A stretch of DNA of 64,000 nt from an uncultured Celeribacter sp. (GTDB lineage: Bacteria; Pseudomonadota; Alphaproteobacteria; Rhodobacterales; Rhodobacteraceae). Positions 25,606-33,273 of the stretch are shown here, one piece after another. The stretch spans positions 751,307 through 815,306 of the forward strand of contig NZ_OY781107.1 in NCBI RefSeq assembly GCF_963676475.1, given 5' to 3'. Position 1 is the stretch's first letter. Each line of letters begins with the position of its first letter. A program made the translations under genes and the position numbers. The notes below the pieces were generated by a model. It did not search any database, was not told the DNA's origin, and saw only the letters and a program-made list of their open reading frames with translations.

Positions 25606-27594
25606 TTATTGCCGCATCCGCTCCAGCGCATCCTTCAGGCCAAGTTTGTCCAGACGGAGATAGAGCGTGCTCTTGGCAATCCCAAGATCGCGCGCCACCG
25701 AGGTCAGATTGCCACGGTGCCGTTCGATCGCGGCGACGATGGCGGCGCGTTCGGCCTGTTGCAGCGGGGTCAGCCCCTCGGGATCGGAGGCACCGTCGCG
25801 GGTCATGACCGACCAGTCCATCGGCAGGTGTTTCACCCCCAACGCCGCACCGCCGCTTTCGAGGACCATCCCCTCCAGCACATTGCGGAGCTCACGGATA
25901 TTGCCCGGCCAGTCGTGATCGGCAAACCGGTCATAGAGCCCAGGCTCAATAACCGGGACCGCCATTTCGTAGCGTTTCGCGATCTGGGTCAGCAGATGTT
26001 CCGACAGGCCCGGCAAATCCGTCAGGCGTTCGCGGAGCGCGGGCAGGCGAAGGGAGGTGACCGCAATCCGGTAAAACAGATCCATACGGAAGCGACCCTC
26101 TGCCGAATCCGATTTCAGGTCGCGGTTGGTGGCCGAGATCAGGCGCAGCTTGACCTTGCGCGGGGTGTTTTCGCCAAGCCGGTAGACTTCGCCGCTTTCC
26201 AGAACCCGCAACAGATGCGGTTGCAGATCGAGCGGCATTTCACCGATCTCGTCGAGGAACAGCGTGCCACCATCGGCCGCTTCGATCTTGCCTTTCATGC
26301 CGCCACGCCGCGCGCCGGTAAAGGCGCCTTCGGCATAGCCGAACAATTCGCTGGTCAAAAGTTCGCGCGAGAAGCCGCCGCAATTGACCGCCACAAAGGC
26401 CCCCCGAGCCTGCGGTCCGCTTTCGTGCAGCGCCTGGGCAAAGGCATCCTTGCCGACCCCCGTTTCCCCGAGCAGCAACACCGGGGCAGGGCTTTTGGCC
26501 AGAAGGGAGGCCCGCCGCAGGGCTTCGAGATAGGCCGGGGCCGATCCGCTCAACCGGGCAAAGGCATCGGTCGTGCCCGCCACCCCGACCGGGGCGGTTT
26601 CCCGTTTCGGCGTGCGTCGCACCACTGCAGAGCGATTCGGCAGCACCAGCACGGAACCAAGCCGCTCGCCGTCGATCTCGATGGGTTCGATCCAGTCGCG
26701 GTCCACCCATTTCGGCAGGTTTTCGGGAGAAATCCGTCCGTTGCGCCAGGGCAGCGTGACGTCGCGCAGCACAAGATCGCGCAGACCATGGCTCTTGGCC
26801 CATTCCGTCATCACCGCCGCCGCGCGTTCATTGGTCTTGATCGGCGTGCCCGAGCGGTCGAACACGATGATCCCGTCCCGGTCGGCCTTTTGCAGCCGGT
26901 CGAGACAATGATCGAGCAACCGGTAGCGCAGGTTCATTTCCCGCTGCGCCAGACGGTTCTCGATCCGCCCCGCCACGGTGATCGCCAGAGACAGGCTGTG
27001 GCGGCTGTAACTTTCGCTCAGACCGGAAATATCGAGCGCGCCGACAATGCCGCCGCGCGCCGGATCACGGATCACGCTGGCCGAACAGGACCAGCGCTGA
27101 ATGCCGGAACAATAATGTTCGGAGGAGTGAATCTGAATCGGCTGGCCGATCTCGATCGCCGTCCCGATCGCGTTCGTGCCGCAGGTCTCCTCGCTCCAGT
27201 TGGCGCCGGGCATCAGATGGATCGCCTCTGTGCCGTCGCGCAGGGCGTTGTCGCCTTCGACGCTCAGCACCACCCCGGAGGCATCCGTCAACACCATCAC
27301 CGTCCCGGTTTCGAACAGGAACTCGCGGGCCGAAGCGATGATCGAACTGCTCGCCCGCACCAGCTCTTCGCTGTCGGTCAGAAGATCGTAAAGCGCATCG
27401 CCCTGCGCCGGGGGCGGGGCACCGTCGCGCCCGGGATCGACGGCGCCATGGCACCGCCGCCAGGAATCGTCGATCAGCCGTCGCACGGCATCCGAGCCGC
27501 TATCCTGTCCGGACAGGAACTTTTCCCAGGTGGATTGCACTTGGTGGTCGTTTTCCGGATACGAAAATCTTTGCCGCAAAGCCGTTGCAGGCAT
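25606..27594 (-). CDS. Sigma-54-dependent activator, AcoR/AcxR type
   Basis: Bacterial enhancer-binding protein, 662 residues. The N-terminal part (about 1-320) is an AcoR-like GAF region (WRRCHGAVDPG; GANWSEETCGTNAIGTA; WSCSASVIRDPA) expected to sense a small ligand. The AAA+ domain has Walker A GETGVGKDAFAQALH (about 374), the sigma-54 contact loop GAFTGA (about 422), Walker B GGTLFLDEIGEMP and the WPGNIRELRN sensor II region. A Fis-type HTH ends the protein (NLTSVARDLGIAKSTLYLRLDKL). ATG 27594 has GGGAGGAG upstream; the longer frame to 27702 does not. It opposes the carboxylase operon and diverges from the operon carrying rpoN, so it is the likely activator of both. Confidence 0.93.
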   Translation of the reverse strand: MPATALRQRFSYPENDHQVQSTWEKFLSGQDSGSDAVRRLIDDSWRRCHGAVDPGRDGAPPPAQGDALYDLLTDSEELVRASSSIIASAREFLFETGTVMVLTDASGVVLSVEGDNALRDGTEAIHLMPGANWSEETCGTNAIGTAIEIGQPIQIHSSEHYCSGIQRWSCSASVIRDPARGGIVGALDISGLSESYSRHSLSLAITVAGRIENRLAQREMNLRYRLLDHCLDRLQKADRDGIIVFDRSGTPIKTNERAAAVMTEWAKSHGLRDLVLRDVTLPWRNGRISPENLPKWVDRDWIEPIEIDGERLGSVLVLPNRSAVVRRTPKRETAPVGVAGTTDAFARLSGSAPAYLEALRRASLLAKSPAPVLLLGETGVGKDAFAQALHESGPQARGAFVAVNCGGFSRELLTSELFGYAEGAFTGARRGGMKGKIEAADGGTLFLDEIGEMPLDLQPHLLRVLESGEVYRLGENTPRKVKLRLISATNRDLKSDSAEGRFRMDLFYRIAVTSLRLPALRERLTDLPGLSEHLLTQIAKRYEMAVPVIEPGLYDRFADHDWPGNIRELRNVLEGMVLESGGAALGVKHLPMDWSVMTRDGASDPEGLTPLQQAERAAIVAAIERHRGNLTSVARDLGIAKSTLYLRLDKLGLKDALERMRQ

Positions 27595-27736
27595 TCGGTG
27601 TCTCCTCCCTTGGTCTGTCGGCGGTCTTTCACCCGCACCCTCGCAGCGGGTCCCTCCCCGGACCCGGTGCCGCGTTCGTTGCCCTTCGAAAGGGCACGAC
27701 ATGATTAGGCCGGAAGCCTAGCATTATTTTCCCCAC

Positions 27737-27752
27737 GGCAAAACGTTTTGCC
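27737..27752. promoter_or_regulatory. Perfect 16-bp palindrome, candidate operator
   Basis: GGCAAAACGTTTTGCC is fully symmetric and lies 143 bp upstream of the regulator start, on the regulator side of the divergent region. It may bind the AcxR-like protein or a LacI-type factor. It does not fit a sigma-54 promoter because GG and GC are 11, not 10, bases apart. Confidence 0.5.
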
Positions 27753-27979
27753 AAAACGCATATCCTTTTCGGCCCCGTCCAAACGGCTTGCAAAGCCCCG
27801 AAATGGAGACGGTTTTGGGGTGGAACGCCGTCCAAAGAGACACCTGCAAGACACCGGAAATTCCGCGCCGCGTGCCGCCGCAAGTCGGTCGGGTGCTCGT
27901 CTGTGAGGTGATCGAATTTCGAACGCCTGCGTCTGGCTCGTGGAGGATGCGACAGGGCGCCCGGCTCTAAGCCCTTGAG

Positions 27980-27995
27980 TGGCAGGGCATAGGCG
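27980..27995 (+). promoter_or_regulatory. Candidate sigma-54-type promoter of the COG0523-rpoN-CoA transferase operon
   Basis: TGGCAGGGCATAGGCG has the GG and GC dinucleotides exactly 10 bases apart. The predicted start is near 28007, leaving a leader of about 35 bases before ATG 28042. It shares TGGCAGG with the site at 17614. The -12 flank is poor. Confidence 0.3.
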
Positions 27996-28041
27996 CGCAC
28001 GGTAAGAAACCTGCTTCTCCTGGGGCAGGTAGAGGGAGGAA

Positions 28042-29307
28042 ATGATGAAAAATGGTACCGCAAAAGTCGCTCATGTCCTGAGACAAGAGACGGGCGGGCG
28101 TATTCCGGTCACGATCCTGACCGGGTTTTTGGGCGCTGGCAAAACCACCATGCTGAACCGGCTGGTGACACGGCCCGACATGGCTGGCGTGGCGGTTTTC
28201 ATCAACGAATTGGGCGATATCGGCATTGATCACCATCTGGTGGAGCGAATCGATGATGCCCTGGTGATTCTCGACAGTGGCTGCCTGTGCTGCACCGTTC
28301 AGGGCGATCTGATTGCGGCCTTGATGCGCCTGCACCAACAAATGGCCCGCCGCGAGATCGCCCCTGTACAGCGCGTGGTGATTGAGACCACGGGGCTTGC
28401 CGACCCCAGTCCGGTGGTCCGCGCGTTGATGGAAGACCGGCAGGTTTCGGCCCGGTTTCGCTGTGACGGGGTGCTGACCGTGGTCGATGCCACCCGCATT
28501 CGCGACCAGCTTGCCCGTCACCGCGAAGCCATGGCGCAGATTTCGATGGCAGACCGCCTGTTGCTGTCGAAATGCGATCAAGCCGGACGGGTCGAACAGG
28601 ACGCCGTGATCCGGACGCTGAACGAGCTCAACCCGACGGCTGCGCATGTGATGCTCGATCACGGGGCCTGCGACCCGAAGGATTTGTTTTCCGGCGGCCT
28701 CTATGCCGAGGAGGACGCGCCCCTGAGCCTTGACGATTGGTTGGGACCGGCCCTGTCGATCACCGGAAATGGCCAGATCGGTGGATCACATTCAGCACCG
28801 CTTGGAGGGGATCAGGGACACATTGGCCTGCATTCCGGCCAGGTGCGCAGCTTTGTCGTCAGTTTCGAAAAGGCACCGGGATGGCGCGGCCTTGCGGTCG
28901 GGTTGGGAGAGATCCTGTCGGATTACGCGGGAAAATTGCTCCGGGTGAAAGGATTGGTGGCCCTGCCGGGATTGGATGTGCCGATGGCATTGCAATGCGT
29001 CGAAGATGTCGCCTACGCGCCGGTCAAGCTCAACGCCTGGCCCCGCACCGGCCCGCTGGCCGATGGCGTCGGGCGTCTGGTGTTCATCGGAGAGGGTCTC
29101 ACGCAAGAGGACGAGCGCATCATTCGGGAGCGGCTGGCGCAACTGCCGGGGGACCGCGAAGCGCTGCGGCGCTCCGCCGCGACGCCCGGCCTGCCGACCC
29201 GCAACTGGCTTTTGGAACGGGCGCCTTTCACGCCGCATGAGAGCCTGACCTCGGAGGCTTTTCTCATCCAGCCCCGTTTCCTCCGTGAGGCCGGACACAA
29301 TGGATAA
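28042..29307 (+). CDS. COG0523 (CobW/P47K family) GTP-dependent metal chaperone
   Basis: G3E-family GTPase of 421 residues. It shows Walker A TGFLGAGKTTMLNRL (about residues 29-43), the family metal motif GCLCC (CxCC, about 83-87), the Walker B-like ETTGLADPSP, and SKCDQAG as the guanine-specificity region (here SKCD rather than the common NKxD). The C-terminal CobW_C domain follows (RVKGLVALPG; ...RLVFIGEGL). Members deliver zinc, cobalt or other metals to target enzymes. Position between the carboxylase operon's activator and the CoA-transferase genes suggests it metallates the carboxylase. GGGAGGAA precedes ATG 28042. Confidence 0.88.
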   Translation: MMKNGTAKVAHVLRQETGGRIPVTILTGFLGAGKTTMLNRLVTRPDMAGVAVFINELGDIGIDHHLVERIDDALVILDSGCLCCTVQGDLIAALMRLHQQMARREIAPVQRVVIETTGLADPSPVVRALMEDRQVSARFRCDGVLTVVDATRIRDQLARHREAMAQISMADRLLLSKCDQAGRVEQDAVIRTLNELNPTAAHVMLDHGACDPKDLFSGGLYAEEDAPLSLDDWLGPALSITGNGQIGGSHSAPLGGDQGHIGLHSGQVRSFVVSFEKAPGWRGLAVGLGEILSDYAGKLLRVKGLVALPGLDVPMALQCVEDVAYAPVKLNAWPRTGPLADGVGRLVFIGEGLTQEDERIIRERLAQLPGDREALRRSAATPGLPTRNWLLERAPFTPHESLTSEAFLIQPRFLREAGHNG

Positions 29308-29340
29308 GACCAAGCTAAACGACCGGAAAGAAGACGTAAG

Positions 29341-30660
29341 ATGAGCGGTCTTCATCTGCAACAGGGCACCTCGCAGCGCCTCACCCAGGTGATGCAGCGC
29401 GCCATCGGGCTATTGCAGATGGATCATGCCGATCTGGCCGGATTTCTGATCGCGGAGGCGGCGGAGAACCCCTGCCTGACGCTCACTCTGCCACAGCCAG
29501 ACCCGGACACCGACGCCCCCGACCGCACCGACACCGAGCGCAGAACCCTGCCCGGCCCCTGGCGTCCGGCGTTCCTCGGCAGCGGCGATGAGATCGACAC
29601 GCTGCGGGCGCAGGCCGACGGCCTGCACGCGCATGTGGCCCGACAAATCGGCCTGATCTTTCATGACGCGCGGGCGCGGGAGATCGCGATGATCTTTCTC
29701 GAGCATCTGGAACCCAGCGGCTGGCTCGGTGCTTCGCTCGAAGACATTGCGCGACAAGCCGGCTGTTCGATGGCCGAGGCCGAGGCGGTGATCACCCGCC
29801 TGCATGAGGTCGAACCCTCAGGTCTGTTTGCGCGCTCTCTCGCGGAATGCCTGCGACTGCAACTCGAAGAGGCGGGCGATCTGACACCGCCGATGGCCCG
29901 TCTGCTCGACGCTCTGCCGCTTCTGGCGAAGGGCGACACCGCCGCGCTCCTGTCCCACTGCGAGGTCGATGCCGAAGAATTGGCCGCGCTGGTGACCCGG
30001 CTGCGTCGGCTCGATCCCAAACCGGGGTCGCATTTCGACGACGCACCGGAGCTGCGCCGGGCACCGGATCTGATTGCCGAACGCAATGAACTGGGACAGT
30101 GGCATGTCGCGTTGAACTCGGCCACCGCCCCGCGCATCGCGATCACGTCGCACGGCGGAGCCGAACATCGTGCGGCGCTGAAAGAGGCACGCTGGCTGGA
30201 GCGGACGGTGTCGCGTCGCAATGCTCTCGTGCTGGATGTCGCGGCCCATGTTCTGTCTGTCCAGCGTGAGTTTCTCGAACAGGGGCCGGTGCATCTCAAA
30301 CCGCTGAGCTGTGCGGATGTGGCCGAAAAACTCGGTGTACATGAAACGACGATCAACCGGGTGCGCAACGGGCTTTTGATCCAGACCCCGCGCGGCATGA
30401 TGTCGATGCGAGCCTTCTTCGCCCGCGGCGGGACAGGGCACAGAGATGGATCGCATGTCCCGGCCGAAGCGATTTCGGCGCGGATCGCGGATTTGATTGC
30501 AGCAGAACGCCCGGACAAGCCGTTGACCGATCAGCAACTTGCCACCCGCCTGGCGGAGGTCGGGGTGCGCGTGTCGCGTCGGACGGTGTCGAACCGGCGT
30601 CGCATGGCCGGGTTCCCCAACGCGGCAGAAAGACAGATTTCAAAAGGGAGAGAAGAGTGA
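29341..30660 (+). CDS. rpoN: RNA polymerase sigma-54 factor, divergent paralog
   Basis: 439 residues. Region I is recognisable but altered (QRLTQVMQRAIGLLQMDHAD in place of the Q-rich TPQLQQAIKLLQLSNLEL), and the acidic region II is short. The core-binding region spans about 90-290. The HTH reads PLSCADVAEKLGVHETTINR followed by QTPRG. The RpoN box, normally ARRTVAKYRE, reads SRRTVSNRRR (residues 412-421), changing half of the positions that recognise the -24 element. The gene sits inside the carboxylase/CoA-transferase locus, overlaps scoA by 4 bp, and is next to an enhancer-binding protein, so it is probably a dedicated copy and not the housekeeping RpoN. It looks intact. Confidence 0.9.
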   Translation: MSGLHLQQGTSQRLTQVMQRAIGLLQMDHADLAGFLIAEAAENPCLTLTLPQPDPDTDAPDRTDTERRTLPGPWRPAFLGSGDEIDTLRAQADGLHAHVARQIGLIFHDARAREIAMIFLEHLEPSGWLGASLEDIARQAGCSMAEAEAVITRLHEVEPSGLFARSLAECLRLQLEEAGDLTPPMARLLDALPLLAKGDTAALLSHCEVDAEELAALVTRLRRLDPKPGSHFDDAPELRRAPDLIAERNELGQWHVALNSATAPRIAITSHGGAEHRAALKEARWLERTVSRRNALVLDVAAHVLSVQREFLEQGPVHLKPLSCADVAEKLGVHETTINRVRNGLLIQTPRGMMSMRAFFARGGTGHRDGSHVPAEAISARIADLIAAERPDKPLTDQQLATRLAEVGVRVSRRTVSNRRRMAGFPNAAERQISKGREE

Positions 30661-31352
30661 ACAAGGTATGTGCAAGCGCGACCGAGGCGCTCGACGGAAT
30701 GCTCGAAGACGGCATGCTGATTGCCGCTGGCGGATTTGGCCTGTGCGGCATTCCCGAGCTGTTGATCGACGCGCTCGTGGAGAGCGGCGTGAAAGACATC
30801 ACCATCGCGTCCAACAATTGTGGCGTTGACGGTTTTGGTCTCGGCAAGCTTCTCGACACCCGCCAGATCAAGAAAATGATGTCCTCCTATGTGGGCGAAA
30901 ACGCGGAATTCATGCGTCAATATCTCTCGGGCGAGCTGGAGCTGGAATTCAACCCGCAGGGCACGCTGGCCGAGCGGATGCGCGCGGGCGGCGTGGGCAT
31001 TCCGGGGTTCTACACCAAAACGGGCGTCGGAACGGTGATCGCCGAGGGCAAGGATCACCGCGACTTTGGCGGCGAGACCTACATCTTGGAGGAGGGCATT
31101 TTCGCCGATCTTTCCATCGTGAAGGCGTGGAAAGCCGACGAGAGCGGCAACGCGATCTTCCGCAAGACCGCGCGCAATTTCAATCCGCCGGCGGCGATGT
31201 GCGGCAAGATTTGCGTGATGGAGGTCGAAGAGATCGTGCCGGTTGGCGCGCTCAACCCCGACGCGATCCACCTGCCGGGCATCTATGTGCACCGCCTGAT
31301 CCAGGGCGAACACGAAAAACGCATCGAACAGCGGACGACGCGTAGGAGATAG
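30657..31352 (+). CDS. scoA: 3-oxoacid CoA-transferase subunit A
   Basis: Alpha subunit of a succinyl-CoA:3-oxoacid CoA-transferase, 231 residues. Typical blocks are GGFGLCGIPELLIDAL, SNNCGVDGFGLGKLL and GGVGIPGFYTKTGVGT, with FRKTARNFNPPAA near the end. It starts with GTG at 30657, overlapping the rpoN stop (GTGA), with AAAAGGGAG upstream. With subunit B it would transfer CoA from succinyl-CoA to the 3-oxoacid made by the carboxylase. The basic C-terminal tail (RIEQRTTRRR) is a little unusual. Confidence 0.94.
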   Translation: MNKVCASATEALDGMLEDGMLIAAGGFGLCGIPELLIDALVESGVKDITIASNNCGVDGFGLGKLLDTRQIKKMMSSYVGENAEFMRQYLSGELELEFNPQGTLAERMRAGGVGIPGFYTKTGVGTVIAEGKDHRDFGGETYILEEGIFADLSIVKAWKADESGNAIFRKTARNFNPPAAMCGKICVMEVEEIVPVGALNPDAIHLPGIYVHRLIQGEHEKRIEQRTTRRR

Positions 31353-31387
31353 CCCGATCGTACGTAATACAAAGAGGAGGTGGACGA

Positions 31388-32014
31388 ATGTGGGACCGCA
31401 ATCAAATGGCCGCACGCGCGGCGCAGGAGCTGGAAGACGGCACCTATGTGAACCTCGGGATCGGCATCCCGACGCTCGTGCCGAACTTCATCCCGGAGGG
31501 CGTTTCCGTGACGCTTCAGTCGGAGAACGGCATGCTCGGCATGGGCCCGTTTCCCTATGAGGGCGAGGAGGACCCGGACCTGATCAACGCGGGCAAGCAA
31601 ACCATCACGGAGCTGCCCAACACCGCCTATTTCGACAGCGCGTTCAGCTTTGGCATGATCCGCGGCGGCAAGATCGCGATGGCGATTCTGGGCGCGATGG
31701 AGGTCGACGAGAAGGGCGATCTGGCGAACTGGATGATCCCCGGCAAGCTGGTGAAAGGCATGGGCGGCGCGATGGATCTGGTCGCGGGCGTGGGGCGTGT
31801 GGTGGTGGTGATGGATCACACCAACAAGCACGGTGACTCGAAGCTTTTGAAGGCCTGCACGCTGCCCTTGACGGGTCAGGGCGTGGTGGATCGGGTGATC
31901 ACCAATCTGGGCGTGCTGGATGTGGTCGAAGGCGGGTTGAAGATCGTCGAACTGGCCGATGGCGTCACGGAAGACGAGCTTCGCGCGGCGACCGAGGCGA
32001 CGATTGTCGGATAG
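31388..32014 (+). CDS. scoB: 3-oxoacid CoA-transferase subunit B
   Basis: Beta subunit, 208 residues. It carries the catalytic glutamate in SENGMLGMGPFP (about residue 43) and the conserved YVNLGIGIPTLVPNF, SFGMIRGGKIAMAILGAMEV and GKLVKGMGGAMDL blocks. A 35-bp gap with AAAGAGGAGG separates it from scoA. Together the pair makes 3-oxoacyl-CoA for the thiolase that follows. Confidence 0.95.
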   Translation: MWDRNQMAARAAQELEDGTYVNLGIGIPTLVPNFIPEGVSVTLQSENGMLGMGPFPYEGEEDPDLINAGKQTITELPNTAYFDSAFSFGMIRGGKIAMAILGAMEVDEKGDLANWMIPGKLVKGMGGAMDLVAGVGRVVVVMDHTNKHGDSKLLKACTLPLTGQGVVDRVITNLGVLDVVEGGLKIVELADGVTEDELRAATEATIVG

Positions 32015-32046
32015 AGCCGACACAAGACTGAAAACTGGAGATGAAT

Positions 32047-33222
32047 ATGACACATAATGCCTATATCATCGGCAGCGGACACACGAAGTTTGGCCGCCTG
32101 AGCGATACGCTCGAAGATTTGATCGTGATGGCAGGGCGCGAAGCTCTGGCCGAAGCGGCGCTTGACCCGAGCGAGATCGACGCGGTCTTTCTTGGCCATT
32201 TCAACGCCGGTCTCGTTGCAGACGGGTTTCCCTCCTCGCTGATCCTGCAAATCGACCCGGCACTGCGCTTCAAACCGGCGGCCCGCTGCGAAAACGCCTG
32301 TGCCTCGGGCTCTGCGGCGGTCCATGCCGGGCTCAACCTCATGGCCGCCGGTAAGGCACGCAATGTCCTTGTGATCGGGGTCGAGAAGATGACTCATCGG
32401 TCGACCCCAGAGGTGACGGAAGCGCTGGCCTCGGCGGGCTATCATTATGATCCGGCGGAGACAGGGCTGAGCTTCCCGCAATTGTTTGCCCTGGCGGCGG
32501 AGCAATATATGGCACGTTTCGGCGACCAGATGGACGTCCTGGCCAAGATTGCCGCCAAGAACCATGCCAATGCGATGAGAAACCCGCTGGCGCAGATGCA
32601 TAAGGAAATGCCCTATGAGTTCTGTCGCGAGGTCAGCGAGAAGAACCCGCTCATTGCACCGCCGCTGCGGCTGAGCGATTGCTCGCTGGTCTCGGATGGG
32701 GCCGCAGCCGTGGTTCTGAGCACGGACAACGGCGCAGCAGGCTCGGCAACAAAACGCGTGCGGTTCGGCGCCGCCGAACATGTCTCCGATTTCCTGCCGC
32801 TGAGCCGTCGAAAGATCTCGGATTTCGAAGGGCCTGAACGCGCGATCCGCACCGCGTATGACACGGCCGGGATCACCGTCGACGATCTCGATTTCGCCGA
32901 GGTGCACGATTGTTTCACCCCGGCGGAATTGATGATCTACGAGGCGATGGGTCTGGCCGAAAAAGGCGAAGGGGCGCGGGCGATCGAGACCGGACGTGTG
33001 CTGGCGGACGGGCAAACGCCGGTCAACCTGTCCGGCGGGTTGAAGGCCAAAGGTCACCCGGTCGGTGCCACGGGCGTGTCGATGCATGCGCTGTCCTATC
33101 GCCAGTTGACCGGGCAGGCCGGTGACATACAACGCGCCGGGGCGCATTGCGGCCTCGTGTTCAACATGGGTGGCGCAGCGGTGGCCAATTACGCCTCGGT
33201 GCTTTTGGCTGACCGGGCGTAA
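32047..33222 (+). CDS. SCP-x / lipid-transfer-type thiolase
   Basis: 391 residues. It is thiolase-fold with the nucleophilic cysteine in RCENACASGSAAV and the histidine in GGLKAKGHPVGATG. It has HDCF (FAEVHDCFTPAEL) where classical thiolases have NEAF; this marks the SCP-2/SCP-x subgroup, which handles branched, cyclic or aryl 3-ketoacyl-CoAs. The final GGAAVANY replaces the second cysteine block. ATG 32047 is preferred because the GGAG at 32037-32040 abuts the earlier ATG 32041. It would thiolyse the 3-oxoacyl-CoA made by ScoAB, closing the ketone pathway; its subgroup hints at a substrate bulkier than acetoacetyl-CoA. Confidence 0.9.
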   Translation: MTHNAYIIGSGHTKFGRLSDTLEDLIVMAGREALAEAALDPSEIDAVFLGHFNAGLVADGFPSSLILQIDPALRFKPAARCENACASGSAAVHAGLNLMAAGKARNVLVIGVEKMTHRSTPEVTEALASAGYHYDPAETGLSFPQLFALAAEQYMARFGDQMDVLAKIAAKNHANAMRNPLAQMHKEMPYEFCREVSEKNPLIAPPLRLSDCSLVSDGAAAVVLSTDNGAAGSATKRVRFGAAEHVSDFLPLSRRKISDFEGPERAIRTAYDTAGITVDDLDFAEVHDCFTPAELMIYEAMGLAEKGEGARAIETGRVLADGQTPVNLSGGLKAKGHPVGATGVSMHALSYRQLTGQAGDIQRAGAHCGLVFNMGGAAVANYASVLLADRA

Positions 33223-33273
33223 CGCGTCCGATTTTGCTCAGCTGTGCCGATGAGGTCTTTGGCGGCTGAGCGG

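Larger units (their letters stand above)
27595..28041. promoter_or_regulatory. 447-bp divergent control region between the AcxR-like gene and the COG0523/rpoN operon
   Basis: No gene is supported here. It contains a perfect 16-bp palindrome (27737-27752), a near-palindrome GGCTTGCAAAGCC at 27785-27797, an imperfect ACGG...CCGT dyad near 27809-27831 and a candidate sigma-54-type site at 27980. The length suits upstream activator sites plus two promoters. Confidence 0.55.

Noticed and set aside
25609..27708. A 699-codon open frame on the plus strand
   Set aside because: It is exactly antisense to the AcxR/AcoR-type activator, which has all domain motifs. The plus-strand translation shows no family pattern.
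27737..27752. Reading the palindrome as a sigma-54 promoter
   Set aside because: GG and GC are separated by 11 bases on both strands; sigma-54 needs 10.
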